Positions 46,012-54,279 of a stretch of DNA of 64,000 nt are shown one piece after another. The translations under genes were made by a program, and so were the position numbers. Under the pieces are notes generated by a model. That model did not search any database and had not been told where the DNA came from. It was given only the letters and a program-made list of their open reading frames with translations. Source of the DNA: JBFXAF01 sp050184585 (GTDB lineage Bacteria > Pseudomonadota > Alphaproteobacteria > Rhizobiales > Rhizobiaceae); contig JBFXAF010000002.1 of the NCBI GenBank assembly GCA_050184585.1, positions 496,001 through 560,000 of the forward strand. The letters are read 5' to 3'. Each line of letters opens with the position of its first letter. Within the stretch, counting starts at the first letter, position 1.

Positions 46012-46989
46012 ATGAATAGCGAATTCGCCACGATCTTCTCGCTCGACGGTACGCCGCTTTCGATCGTCTTTCTCGTGCTTTCGGGGTCGTCGATCATGTG
46101 CGTCGCCTCGGCGATCGACCCGCTGCGCGCAGCGAACCGCGTCACTGGCGCTGCGCCGTTTTCATGGTCCATCGTCTCGCCGGATGGCCAGCCGCCAGTC
46201 ACGACGTCGGGTCTCCCGGTCGCGGTGTCGGGGGGCTTCGACCCGGCCGCCAGAGCGGATGTACTGGTCGTCGTCGGCGGCTTCGGCACGCGCGACCATG
46301 GCGGTTCGGCGCTTGCGGCCGGCGTGAGGCGCTTCGCCAGGTCCGCCCGCGCCGTCGGCGGCGTCGAGGCGGGCACGTGGCTACTCGGGCGCGCGGGGCT
46401 GCTCGATGGCCGCGCAGCAACCACGCACTGGGAGGATCTGGAGGACTTTGCAGTTGCTTTTCCGAACGCCGACGTGCGGCCGGACCGATACGTGATCGAC
46501 GGACCTGTCTTCAGCGCAGGAGGTGCTTCGCCGACTTTCGACCTGATGCTGCATCTGGTCCGCTCGCGACTCGGCATGGCCGTCGCGCTCGATGTCGCAA
46601 GCGTGTTCATTTACGACCAAACGCGCGCCTCCACGGATGCGCAGCCGCTCGTCTCGCTCGGTCGCCTCGACGGTTACCATCCCCGCCTCGCCGAAGCGGT
46701 CCGCCTGATGGAGACGCATGTCGACCGGCCGCTCCCGGTTTCGGCGATCGCCCTGCGCACGGCCGTGACCACGCGGACGCTGGAGAAAACCTTCCTCGCC
46801 TCGATCGGCGAGACGCCGGGCGCCTACTATCTGCGCTTGAGGCTCAACGCGGCGCGGCGTCTCGTGCTCGATACGCAGTTGCCGATGGCGGACATCGCCG
46901 CGAGAACGGGCTTTTCTTCCGCCGCCGCATACAGCCGCGCCTTCTCGCGGGCGTTCTCAGTGTCGCCGACAAAGTTGCGACGCCGATAG
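46012..46989 (+). CDS. GlxA-family AraC regulator with GATase1-like domain, CdhR-like
   Basis: A 325-residue regulator. The N-terminal DJ-1/PfpI-like domain (VFLVLSGSSIMCVASAIDPLRAANR, VVVGGFGTRD) senses a ligand. The C-terminal AraC domain has two helix-turn-helix units (PLPVSAIALRTAVTTRTLEKTFLASIGETPGAYYLRLRLNAARRLV and PMADIAARTGFSSAAAYSRAFSRAFS). It is divergent from the BKACE operon. This matches the CdhR activator arrangement of carnitine clusters in pseudomonads, so carnitine or a derivative is the likely inducer. ATG 46012 is chosen over TTG 46009. Confidence 0.88.
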   Translation: MNSEFATIFSLDGTPLSIVFLVLSGSSIMCVASAIDPLRAANRVTGAAPFSWSIVSPDGQPPVTTSGLPVAVSGGFDPAARADVLVVVGGFGTRDHGGSALAAGVRRFARSARAVGGVEAGTWLLGRAGLLDGRAATTHWEDLEDFAVAFPNADVRPDRYVIDGPVFSAGGASPTFDLMLHLVRSRLGMAVALDVASVFIYDQTRASTDAQPLVSLGRLDGYHPRLAEAVRLMETHVDRPLPVSAIALRTAVTTRTLEKTFLASIGETPGAYYLRLRLNAARRLVLDTQLPMADIAARTGFSSAAAYSRAFSRAFSVSPTKLRRR

Positions 46990-47006
46990 TTTCCCCCTTG
47001 CATTCA

Positions 47007-47030
47007 ATTCTAGACCGTGCATTTTAGAAT
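47007..47030. promoter_or_regulatory. candidate TetR operator
   Basis: ATTCTA, 12 bases, TAGAAT upstream of the TetR start (47052). The region also has TTGCAT and AT-rich sequence suitable for a promoter. Probably the autoregulatory site. Confidence 0.45.
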
Positions 47031-47051
47031 GAACGCTCTGGAATTGGAAAG

Positions 47052-47630
47052 ATGGCCAGACCCCGTAGCTTCGACGCCGACGACGTTCTCTCCGCCGCCA
47101 TGCATTGCTTTCGGCGGCTGGGCTACGAGCGCGTCTCGATCAAGGATCTCGAACGAGCGACCGGCCTGAGTTCGGGAAGCCTCTACAACAGCTTCACCAA
47201 CAAGGAAGGCGTCTTCCGCGCGGCGCTCGAGCACTATGTCGACGTGGTCATCCGCGCCCGACTCTTGGCCTTCGCCGGCCCCGAGGCCACGCTGGACGAC
47301 CTCGAAGGCTTGTTCCTCAGCATCTGGGAAATGCCGCAGGCCGACGGCTTCGGCTGCCTCGTCACCAACAGCGCCGTCGAGTTCGGACCGGATGCTCCCG
47401 CGTTCGCCTCCGCCAGGGTCACCGAGGGGCTGAACCTCTCCTACGGCGGCATCCGCTCGCTGCTGATCCGCGAGATCGGCGCGGTCGAGGCCGAGCGGGA
47501 GGCGCCTGCGCTGGCCCTGCTCTACCACGGCGTCCTTGTCTATTCCCGCGCGCGCGTGCTCGACGAAACGCATCGCGACGCCGTGCGCGCCACGTTCAAC
47601 CGCCTCCGGGCGCTCCGCACCACCGACTGA
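47052..47630 (+). CDS. TetR/AcrR-family regulator
   Basis: A 192-residue regulator. The N-terminal helix-turn-helix region is ALHCF-like: DVLSAAMHCFRRLGYERVSIKDLERATGLSSGSLYNSFTNKEGVFRAAL. The ligand domain is helical with GFGCLVTNSAVEFG. It lies 17 bases before the RidA gene on the same strand and probably controls it. The ligand is unknown. Confidence 0.88.
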   Translation: MARPRSFDADDVLSAAMHCFRRLGYERVSIKDLERATGLSSGSLYNSFTNKEGVFRAALEHYVDVVIRARLLAFAGPEATLDDLEGLFLSIWEMPQADGFGCLVTNSAVEFGPDAPAFASARVTEGLNLSYGGIRSLLIREIGAVEAEREAPALALLYHGVLVYSRARVLDETHRDAVRATFNRLRALRTTD

Positions 47631-47647
47631 AGAGAAGGAAGAAACAG

Positions 47648-48022
47648 ATGCTCAAGATGCTCGACAACCCCGCCCTCCAGACTCCGCCCTTCTACAGCCA
47701 GGCCGTGGCGGCGACGGGAAGCACCACGCTCTACATCTCAGGCCAGGTGGGCGTGGGACCCGACGGCGCCGTCCCCGAGAGCGTCGGCGAGCAGACGAAG
47801 CTCGCGGTGGCCAACGTCAACGCGATGCTCGCCGAGGCCGGCATGGACCGGTCGAACATCGCCAAGCTCACCATCTATCTGACCGACCCCGCGCATATCG
47901 GCGAGTTCGCGCAGGCCGCCGGAGCGCCGGCGTCCCCGCCGCCGGCCACCACCCTGCTGATCGTGAAGGCGCTCGGCGCGCCCAACCTGCTGGTCGAGAT
48001 CGAAGCGATCGCCGTCAAGTAA
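47648..48022 (+). CDS. RidA family (YjgF/Rid) protein
   Basis: A 124-residue Rid-family protein. FYSQAVAATGSTTLYISGQVGVGPDGAVPESVGEQTKLAVANVNAMLAEAGM and the end PNLLVEIEAIAVK are typical. RidA itself hydrolyses reactive enamines or imines; this member has a shorter C-terminal active loop (PPPATTLLIVKAL, without the RidA SPARS Arg), so it may belong to the Rid2/Rid3-like groups with other activity. It follows the TetR gene, and AAGGAAGAAACAG precedes its ATG. Confidence 0.87.
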   Translation: MLKMLDNPALQTPPFYSQAVAATGSTTLYISGQVGVGPDGAVPESVGEQTKLAVANVNAMLAEAGMDRSNIAKLTIYLTDPAHIGEFAQAAGAPASPPPATTLLIVKALGAPNLLVEIEAIAVK

Positions 48023-48048
48023 GGCCGTCCTTGAGGCAGCGTACCGGG

Positions 48049-48077
48049 ACTGGTATATATCAATGGTATATACCAGT
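48049..48077. promoter_or_regulatory. vapBC operator/promoter palindrome
   Basis: ACTGGTATATA (48049-48059), seven bases, then its exact complement TATATACCAGT (48067-48077), 12 bases before the GTG of vapB. It contains -10-like TATA boxes. Antitoxin binding here should autoregulate the operon. Confidence 0.7.
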
Positions 48078-48089
48078 CGCGGAGACGCC

Positions 48090-48377
48090 GTGAACGAGCA
48101 CCCCAAACAGCGCAAGACGGCCAAGCTGTTCATGAACGGGCGCAGCCAGGCCGTGCGCCTGCCGGCCGAATTCCGCTTCGAGGGCGACGAGGTGGAGATT
48201 CGCCGCGATCCGGAGACCGGCGAGGTGATCCTGTCGGAAAAGCGGAAACGACCGAAGCCCACGGGCAACTTTGATGCTTTCTTTGCGTCACGCGCCGAAA
48301 TTCCTGCTTGGGAACTCGAAGGCTTCATGGAGGATCGCGAGCAGGGCGAGCACGAGCGTGACGATCCGCTCGCATGA
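48090..48377 (+). CDS. vapB: VapB-type antitoxin (AbrB fold)
   Basis: A 95-residue antitoxin. TAKLFMNGRSQAVRLPAEFRFEGDEVEIRRDPETGEVILSEK is the SpoVT/AbrB DNA-binding domain typical of VapB. The C-terminal part (NFDAFFASRAEIPAWELEGFM) would wrap the toxin. GTG 48090 is chosen because GGAGACGCC precedes it; ATG 48063 lies inside the operator palindrome. The stop overlaps vapC (ATGA). Confidence 0.9.
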   Translation: MNEHPKQRKTAKLFMNGRSQAVRLPAEFRFEGDEVEIRRDPETGEVILSEKRKRPKPTGNFDAFFASRAEIPAWELEGFMEDREQGEHERDDPLA

Positions 48378-48778
48378 CCCTCTGGCTGTTGGACACGAAC
48401 ATCGTCAGCGCTGCAGTTCACGAACGCTCTCAGGAACTCGACAGACGTCTCATCCGCGTCGATACGCGCAGGCTTTACGTCTCGGCGATCAGCTACGGCG
48501 AAATCCGGTTCGGCCTCGAGAAGAACCCCGATGCGCACCGCCTGGCCCGCAATGTGGATGACTTTTTTCGAGAGGTCATGATCCTGCCCTGGACCGAGGC
48601 GACGTCCGAAGTCTACGGACGTCTTCGCGCAGCCATGAAGCAGGCCGGGCGCGCGCTCGCACCCCTCGACATGCTGATCGCCGCGCACGCGCTGGAAGCC
48701 GGCGCTACGCTGGTCACCAATGACCGCGCCTTCCGCCATGTGCCCGGTTTGACGGTCGAGGACTGGACCGCCGGGTAG
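48374..48778 (+). CDS. vapC: VapC-type PIN-domain toxin
   Basis: A 134-residue PIN-domain ribonuclease. Acidic residues of the active site are seen in LLDTNIVS (Asp7), ISYGEIRFGLE (Glu), LAPLDMLIAAHAL (Asp) and LVTNDRAF (Asp). It cleaves RNA, often tRNA, unless bound by VapB. It is translationally coupled to vapB. It is intact, with all four expected acidic residues. Confidence 0.93.
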   Translation: MTLWLLDTNIVSAAVHERSQELDRRLIRVDTRRLYVSAISYGEIRFGLEKNPDAHRLARNVDDFFREVMILPWTEATSEVYGRLRAAMKQAGRALAPLDMLIAAHALEAGATLVTNDRAFRHVPGLTVEDWTAG

Positions 48779-48796
48779 CCGGCAGCTCCTGCGAGG

Positions 48797-50005
48797 TCAG
48801 ACCCGCTCCAACGCCATCGCGATGCCCTGCCCGACGCCGATGCACATGGTGGCAAGCGCCAGCTTCGCCTTGCGCTCGCGCAGTTCGAGCGCGGCCGTGC
48901 CTGCGATGCGGGCGCCCGACATGCCGAGCGGGTGGCCGAGCGCGATGGCCCCACCGTTCGGGTTCACATGTTCGGCATCCTCGGGAATGCCGAGTTCGCG
49001 CAGCACGGCGATGCCCTGCGAGGCGAAGGCCTCGTTGAGTTCGATCACGTCGAAGTCCGACGGCTTGATGCCGAGCCGCGCGCAGAGCTTCCGCGTCGCG
49101 GGCGCAGGGCCGATGCCCATGACCCGCGGCGCGACGCCGGCGACGGCGCCGCCGAGGATGCGGGCGATCGGCGTGAGCCCATACTTCTTCACGGCCGCCT
49201 CGGAGGCAACGATCAGCGCCGCAGCGCCGTCATTGACGCCGGACGCATTGCCGGCCGTCACCGTGCCGCCTTCTCTCTTGAACGGAGTCGCCAGTTTGGC
49301 GAGCGTCTCGACTGTCGTGCCGGCGCGCGGGTGTTCGTCCCTGTCCACGACCAGCGCATCGCCCTTTCTCTGGGGGATGATGACCGGCGTCATCTCCTTC
49401 GCCAGGCGGCCGCTTGCCTGCGCGGCGACGGCCTTATCCTGGCTGCGCACCGCGAAGGCGTCCTGGTCGGCGCGCGAGACCTTGAAATCCTCGGCGACGT
49501 TCTCGGCCGTCTCCGGCATGGAATCGACGCCGTACTGCTTCTTCATCAGCGGATTGATGAAACGCCAGCCGATGGTCGTGTCGTAGATCTCGGCGTTGCG
49601 CGAGAACGCCTCCGACGCCTTGGGCATGACGAAGGGCGCGCGGCTCATCGATTCGACGCCGCCGGAGATCATCAGCTCGGCCTCGCCGGCCTTGATGGCG
49701 CGGGCCGCGATGATCGTCGCGTCCATGCCGGAGCCGCACAGACGGTTGACGGTCGAGCCGGGGACCTCCTTGGGCAGACCGGCGAGAAGCAGCGCCATGC
49801 GCGCGACGTTGCGATTGTCCTCGCCCGCCTGGTTGGCGCAGCCATAGACGACGTCGTCCACCGCCGCCCAGTCGACCCCGCCATTGCGCTCGACCAGCGC
49901 CTTCAGCGGAGCGGCGCCAAGGTCGTCGGCACGGACCGATGACAGCGATCCGCCGAAGCGGCCGATCGGCGTGCGGATGAAATCGCAGATGAAGGCTTCG
50001 GCCAT
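48797..50005 (-). CDS. pcaF: 3-oxoadipyl-CoA thiolase
   Basis: A 402-residue thiolase. The acylation cysteine is in NRLCGSGMDATI. GGVESMSRAPFVMPK, NEAFASQGIAVLRELG, NPNGGAIALGHPLGMSGAR and the second Cys in ATMCIGVGQGIAM are present. QAGEDNRNVARMA is typical of PcaF. It splits 3-oxoadipyl-CoA to acetyl-CoA and succinyl-CoA. It is one base after the pcaJ stop, in pcaI-pcaJ-pcaF order. Confidence 0.93.
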   Translation of the reverse strand: MAEAFICDFIRTPIGRFGGSLSSVRADDLGAAPLKALVERNGGVDWAAVDDVVYGCANQAGEDNRNVARMALLLAGLPKEVPGSTVNRLCGSGMDATIIAARAIKAGEAELMISGGVESMSRAPFVMPKASEAFSRNAEIYDTTIGWRFINPLMKKQYGVDSMPETAENVAEDFKVSRADQDAFAVRSQDKAVAAQASGRLAKEMTPVIIPQRKGDALVVDRDEHPRAGTTVETLAKLATPFKREGGTVTAGNASGVNDGAAALIVASEAAVKKYGLTPIARILGGAVAGVAPRVMGIGPAPATRKLCARLGIKPSDFDVIELNEAFASQGIAVLRELGIPEDAEHVNPNGGAIALGHPLGMSGARIAGTAALELRERKAKLALATMCIGVGQGIAMALERV

Positions 50006-50006
50006 G

Positions 50007-50678
50007 TCAGAGCTCCGGGGCAATCAGTTGTTTGACGTCGCGATCGACGACGAGAGTGGCCTCCGTCACAGCCTGGAGTTCTTCCACGCTCATGCCTGGC
50101 AGCTTCTCCCGCAAGACGAACCGGCCGTTCCTGATGTCGATCACCGCGAGGCTCGTGAAGACCGTCGTCACGCAGCCCACGCCGGTAAGCGGCAAGCGGC
50201 ATTTCCTCAGCAGTTTTGGCTCGCCCTTCTTGGTGACGTGGTCCGTGACCACCCAGACCTGTTTCGCGCCATGGACCAGGTCCATCGCGCCACCGACCGC
50301 CGGCACCGATCCCGGTCCCGTGCTCCAGTTGGCGAGGTCGCCGTTCTCCGACACCTCGTAGGCTCCAAGGACCGCGACGTCCAGATGGCCGCCGCGCACC
50401 ATCGCGAAACTGTCGGCATGGTGGAAGAACGACGCGCCGGGGTTGAGCGTGACGGCCTTCTTGCCGGCGTTGATCAGGTCCCAGTCCTCCTCGCCGGCCG
50501 GCGGCGATTCGCCGAAGTCGAGGACGCCGTTCTCGGTATGGTAGATGACCTCGCGCCCCTCGGGCTTGAACTTGGCGATCATCTCCGGAAAGCCGATGCC
50601 GAGATTGACATAGGCGCCGTCGGGCAGATCCTGCGCGGCGCGCCAGGCGATCTGTGCGTTGGTCAGCTTGGTCGACAT
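50007..50678 (-). CDS. pcaJ: 3-oxoadipate CoA-transferase subunit B
   Basis: A 223-residue CoA-transferase beta subunit. The catalytic glutamate lies in HTENGVLDFGE. NLGIGFPEMIA, GGHLDVAVLGAYEVSENGDLANW and GCVTTVFTSLAVIDI follow. With PcaI it transfers CoA from succinyl-CoA to 3-oxoadipate. The ATG overlaps the pcaI stop (TGATG). Confidence 0.93.
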   Translation of the reverse strand: MSTKLTNAQIAWRAAQDLPDGAYVNLGIGFPEMIAKFKPEGREVIYHTENGVLDFGESPPAGEEDWDLINAGKKAVTLNPGASFFHHADSFAMVRGGHLDVAVLGAYEVSENGDLANWSTGPGSVPAVGGAMDLVHGAKQVWVVTDHVTKKGEPKLLRKCRLPLTGVGCVTTVFTSLAVIDIRNGRFVLREKLPGMSVEELQAVTEATLVVDRDVKQLIAPEL

Positions 50679-51394
50679 CACTTCGCTCCCGCGCGCAGCA
50701 GCGCCTCTTCCTGCTGTGGATCGACGACCTCGACGAGTCGGCCGACGAACAGCCCCGGGGTGACCACCTGCTCGGGATCGATCTCGCCAGGTGCGACGAT
50801 CCGTCCGGCCTGCGCAATGGTGAGCTTTGCGGCCATCGCCATCAGCGGCGAAAAATTCCGCGCCGCCTTTCGATAGGTCAGATTGCCCTTGGCGTCGGCG
50901 CGCTCGGCCTTGATCAGGGCGACATCGGCCTTCAGCCAGCGTTCCTGCACATAGGTGCGCCCGTCGAACTCCGCGACCGGCTTGCCATCGGCGAGTTCGG
51001 TGCCGACGCTGGTCGGCGTATAGAAAGCAGGGATGCCGGCGCCGGCGGCGCGGATGCGCTCGGCCAGCGTGCCCTGCGGAACCAGTTCGAGACCGATCTC
51101 ACCCTTCAGATACCGGTCGGTGAAGGCGCGCGGATCGGAGGAACGCGGAAACGAGCACACCATCTTCGCCACCATGCCGGCATCGATCATCGCCGCGATG
51201 CCGATGGTTCCATTGCCGGCATTGTTGTTGATCACGGTCAGCCCGCCAGGCCTGCCGGTCCGCTTGTAGCGATCGACCAGTGCATGGATGAGTTCGATCG
51301 GCGCGCCGGCGCCGCCGAAGCCGCCGATCATCACCACTGCACCGTCCTCGATCTCGGAAATCGCGTCGCCGACGTCCGGGCAGATTCGTTTCAT
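50678..51394 (-). CDS. pcaI: 3-oxoadipate CoA-transferase subunit A
   Basis: A 238-residue alpha subunit. GAVVMIGGFGGAGAPIELIHAL, NNNAGNGTIGIAAMI, YLKGEIGLELVPQGTLAERIRAAGAGIPAFYTPTSVGTELADGK and ALIKAERADAKGNLTYRKAARNFSPLMA are typical. It begins the pcaIJF operon, the last steps of the beta-ketoadipate pathway. The ring-cleavage genes are not in the window. It is divergent from uxuA. Confidence 0.93.
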   Translation of the reverse strand: MKRICPDVGDAISEIEDGAVVMIGGFGGAGAPIELIHALVDRYKRTGRPGGLTVINNNAGNGTIGIAAMIDAGMVAKMVCSFPRSSDPRAFTDRYLKGEIGLELVPQGTLAERIRAAGAGIPAFYTPTSVGTELADGKPVAEFDGRTYVQERWLKADVALIKAERADAKGNLTYRKAARNFSPLMAMAAKLTIAQAGRIVAPGEIDPEQVVTPGLFVGRLVEVVDPQQEEALLRAGAK

Positions 51395-51561
51395 GGCCTA
51401 TCCCACAAGCAATTGCGCTCCGGCCATACCACACTCCGGCCAAACAGCGAGCCTCGAACGCGGCGGAAGAGGGAACGCATGTTGCCGGCGTGGCGAAAGA
51501 GAAGCCCGTCGCCCGCTGCAAGCGCCTTTCCGGACCGGCCGCCTTGACCGGCTTCGCCATA

Positions 51562-51575
51562 ACTTGGATACAAGT
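51562..51575. promoter_or_regulatory. candidate GntR operator upstream of uxuA
   Basis: ACTTGGATACAAGT is a near-perfect dyad (ACTTG/CAAGT arms) similar to FCD-type GntR sites, about 20 bases upstream of the uxuA start. The GntR gene downstream (54276) is the natural candidate to bind it. Confidence 0.5.
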
Positions 51576-51595
51576 AAAAAGCCTGGGGAGGCCAG

Positions 51596-52807
51596 ATGAG
51601 ACAGACGTGGCGATGGTTCGGCCCACCGGACAAGGTAAGCCTCGCCGACGCGCGCCAGTCCGGCGTCCAGGGCATCGTCACGGCGCTTCATCATGTGGCC
51701 ACCGGCGAAATCTGGGCCCCGGAAGAGATCGAGAAGCGCCAGCGCGAGGTCGCCTTCCATCCCGACGGCTCGATGACCCATCTGAAATGGGAAGTCGTCG
51801 AGAGCCTGCCGGTGTCCGAAGCGATCAAGACGCAGACGGGCGACTGGCGGGCCCACATCACCCATTACAGGCGTTCGATGCAGAACCTGGCGGCCGCCGG
51901 CATCGAGATCGTCTGCTACAATTTCATGCCGGTCCTCGACTGGACCCGCACCGACCTCGCCTGGCGCGTATCGCATGGCGGCACGGCGATGCGTTTCGAT
52001 CTGCCGGACTTCGCCGCGTTCGACATCCACATCCTGAAGCGCAAGGGCGCGTCGTCGGACTTCCCCGAGACCGTCGTGGCGGAAGCAGGGAGGCGTTTCG
52101 CAAGAATGGACGACGCCCGCCAGAGGAAGCTCGCCGCCAACGTGACGGCGGGCCTTCCCGGCGCGCAGGAGAGCTGGTCCCTTGACGGACTGCGTTCGCA
52201 ACTCGCGACCTATGACCGTGCCTCGCCAGAGACGCTCCGCGGCAACCTCATCGACTTCCTGTCGGAAGTGACGCCCGACGCGGAGAGGCTCGGTATCCGG
52301 CTCTGTTGCCACCCGGACGATCCGCCGTTTCCGTTGCTCGGGCTGCCGCGGGTGATGTCGACGGAGGCCGACTACCGCGCCGTGCTCGACGCGGTGGACA
52401 GCCCGGCGAACGGCGTGACCTTCTGCACCGGCTCGCTCGGTGCGCGCGCCGACAACGACCTGCCCACCATGGTCCGCAACCTCGCGCCGAAGATCCACTT
52501 CGTACACCTGCGCAACGTCACCCGCGACACCGACGAGACCCCCTGCTCCTTCTTCGAGGACGAGCATCTGTCGGGGGGCACCGACATGGTGGCCGTCATC
52601 GCCGAACTGCTGGCGGAGGAGCGCCGGCGGAAGAAGCAGGGCCGCGCCGACGCAGAGATCCCGATGCGCCCGGACCACGGGCAGGACATCCTCGACGATC
52701 TGAAGCGCGGCGCGCAGCCCGGCTATCCGGCGATCGGCCGGCTGAAGGGTCTCGCGGAACTGCGCGGCGTGATGGCCGCGCTGAACCATCCGGCGGCGGG
52801 ATCGTGA
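51596..52807 (+). CDS. uxuA: mannonate dehydratase
   Basis: A 403-residue UxuA. MRQTWRWFGPPDKVSLADARQSG, VTALHHVATGEIW, CYNFMPVLDWTRTDL, CCHPDDPPFPLLGLPRV, FCTGSLGARADNDL, IHFVHLRN and PMRPDHGQDILDD are hallmarks, including His and Asp metal ligands. It removes water from D-mannonate to give 2-keto-3-deoxygluconate. GGGGAGG precedes the ATG. It starts the long sugar operon. Confidence 0.95.
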   Translation: MRQTWRWFGPPDKVSLADARQSGVQGIVTALHHVATGEIWAPEEIEKRQREVAFHPDGSMTHLKWEVVESLPVSEAIKTQTGDWRAHITHYRRSMQNLAAAGIEIVCYNFMPVLDWTRTDLAWRVSHGGTAMRFDLPDFAAFDIHILKRKGASSDFPETVVAEAGRRFARMDDARQRKLAANVTAGLPGAQESWSLDGLRSQLATYDRASPETLRGNLIDFLSEVTPDAERLGIRLCCHPDDPPFPLLGLPRVMSTEADYRAVLDAVDSPANGVTFCTGSLGARADNDLPTMVRNLAPKIHFVHLRNVTRDTDETPCSFFEDEHLSGGTDMVAVIAELLAEERRRKKQGRADAEIPMRPDHGQDILDDLKRGAQPGYPAIGRLKGLAELRGVMAALNHPAAGS

Positions 52808-54279
52808 CCACCCGCCTGTCCGCCAGGACCCTCCCCGGCGCCGGCGGACGCCTGCCCGGCTTCGACCGCTCGGCCAGGGCCGGCATCGTGCATCTCGGCG
52901 TCGGCGCGTTCCACAAGGCGCATCAGGCCGTTTGCAACGACGACGCATTGGAGGCCGAGGGCGGCGACTGGCTGATCGACGGGGTGAGCCTGCGCTCGCC
53001 CGATGTCGCGGACCGCTTGAATCCGCAGGACGGGCTCTACACGCTGCTGATCCGCAATCCCGAGGGGAGCGAAGCCCGTATCGTCGGCTCCATACGGCGC
53101 GTGCTGGTGCATCCGCGCGAGCCACGAGCCGTGCTCGCCGCGCTTGCCGACCCGGCGACGCGGATCGTCTCGCTGACCATCACCGAGAAGGGCTACGGCC
53201 TCGACCCCAGGACCGGCGGCCTCGACCCGGCGCACGCATCCGTCGCCGGCGACCTCGAGTCGCCGCGCAGTCCGGCGGGCGCAGTCGGCCTGATCGTCGA
53301 GGCTCTCCGGCAGCGGCGCGACGCCGGCCTGCCGGGCTTCACCGTTCTCTGCTGCGACAACCTCCCGTCGAATGGAAAGGTAGCGAGGCGGCTCGTCGGC
53401 GACTTCGCGAGATCGGTCGAGCCGGGTCTCGCCGGCTTCATCGAAAGCGACGTCTCGTTTCCCTCCACGATGGTCGACCGCATCACGCCGGCCAGCACAG
53501 ACAAGACCTATGCTGATGCCGTGGCGCTCACTGGTCGGGAAGATCGGGCAGCGGTCGAGACCGAGCCCTTCACGCAGTGGATTATCGAGGACGATTTCGT
53601 GGCCGGGCGACCGCGCTGGGAGGCGGGCGGCGCGGTCTTCGTCGATGACGTCGGACCCTACGAGAAGATGAAGCTCAGAATGCTCAACGGCGCGCATTCC
53701 ATGCTCGCCTATTCGGGCTTCGTCGCCGGCCATGCCTATGTGCGCGACGTCATGCGCGACGCGGGCCTGGTGGCGTTGATCGAGCGGCACCATCGCGAGG
53801 CCGCCAGATCGCTCGGCGCGGTGGGCGCGGTCGACCTCGACGCATATGCCCGCGACCTGCGGACCCGTTTCGCCAATCCGGGGATCGCCCACGAGACCTA
53901 CCAGATCGCCATGGACGGCACGCAAAAGCTGCCCCAGCGCATCCTCGAACCGGCGCTCTCCGCACTGGAAAGTGATCGCCGCCTGGACGCCTATGCTTTC
54001 GCAGTCGCAGCCTGGATGCGCTATTGTCTCGGCATGACGGAAGGCGGCGAACGCTACGCGCTGCGCGACCCGCGCGAGGCTGAGATCGCCGGGCTGGTCG
54101 AGGGCAACCGCGATGCGAACGCCGTCGCCGACGCGCTGCTCGGCCTTCCGGGGCTCTTCCCGCAGGCCCTCGCGTCCTCGGCCGCATGGCGCGCCTCGAT
54201 CGTCACCCGGCTCGGCGCGATGCTGACCGACGGCATGGGCGCGGCGATCGCTCGGGAGGCGGCCCCATTCCGAGGGTGA
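52804..54279 (+). CDS. uxuB: D-mannonate oxidoreductase (fructuronate reductase)
   Basis: A 491-residue long-chain mannitol dehydrogenase family protein. GIVHLGVGAFHKAHQA is the NAD-binding motif; LTITEKGYG, CCDNLPSNGKV, FPSTMVDRITP and the active-site KMKLRMLNGAHSMLAY follow. It reduces fructuronate to mannonate, the UxuA substrate. GTG 52804 overlaps the uxuA stop. Mannitol dehydrogenase is the alternative, but the neighbour UxuA supports UxuB. Confidence 0.93.
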   Translation: MTTRLSARTLPGAGGRLPGFDRSARAGIVHLGVGAFHKAHQAVCNDDALEAEGGDWLIDGVSLRSPDVADRLNPQDGLYTLLIRNPEGSEARIVGSIRRVLVHPREPRAVLAALADPATRIVSLTITEKGYGLDPRTGGLDPAHASVAGDLESPRSPAGAVGLIVEALRQRRDAGLPGFTVLCCDNLPSNGKVARRLVGDFARSVEPGLAGFIESDVSFPSTMVDRITPASTDKTYADAVALTGREDRAAVETEPFTQWIIEDDFVAGRPRWEAGGAVFVDDVGPYEKMKLRMLNGAHSMLAYSGFVAGHAYVRDVMRDAGLVALIERHHREAARSLGAVGAVDLDAYARDLRTRFANPGIAHETYQIAMDGTQKLPQRILEPALSALESDRRLDAYAFAVAAWMRYCLGMTEGGERYALRDPREAEIAGLVEGNRDANAVADALLGLPGLFPQALASSAAWRASIVTRLGAMLTDGMGAAIAREAAPFRG

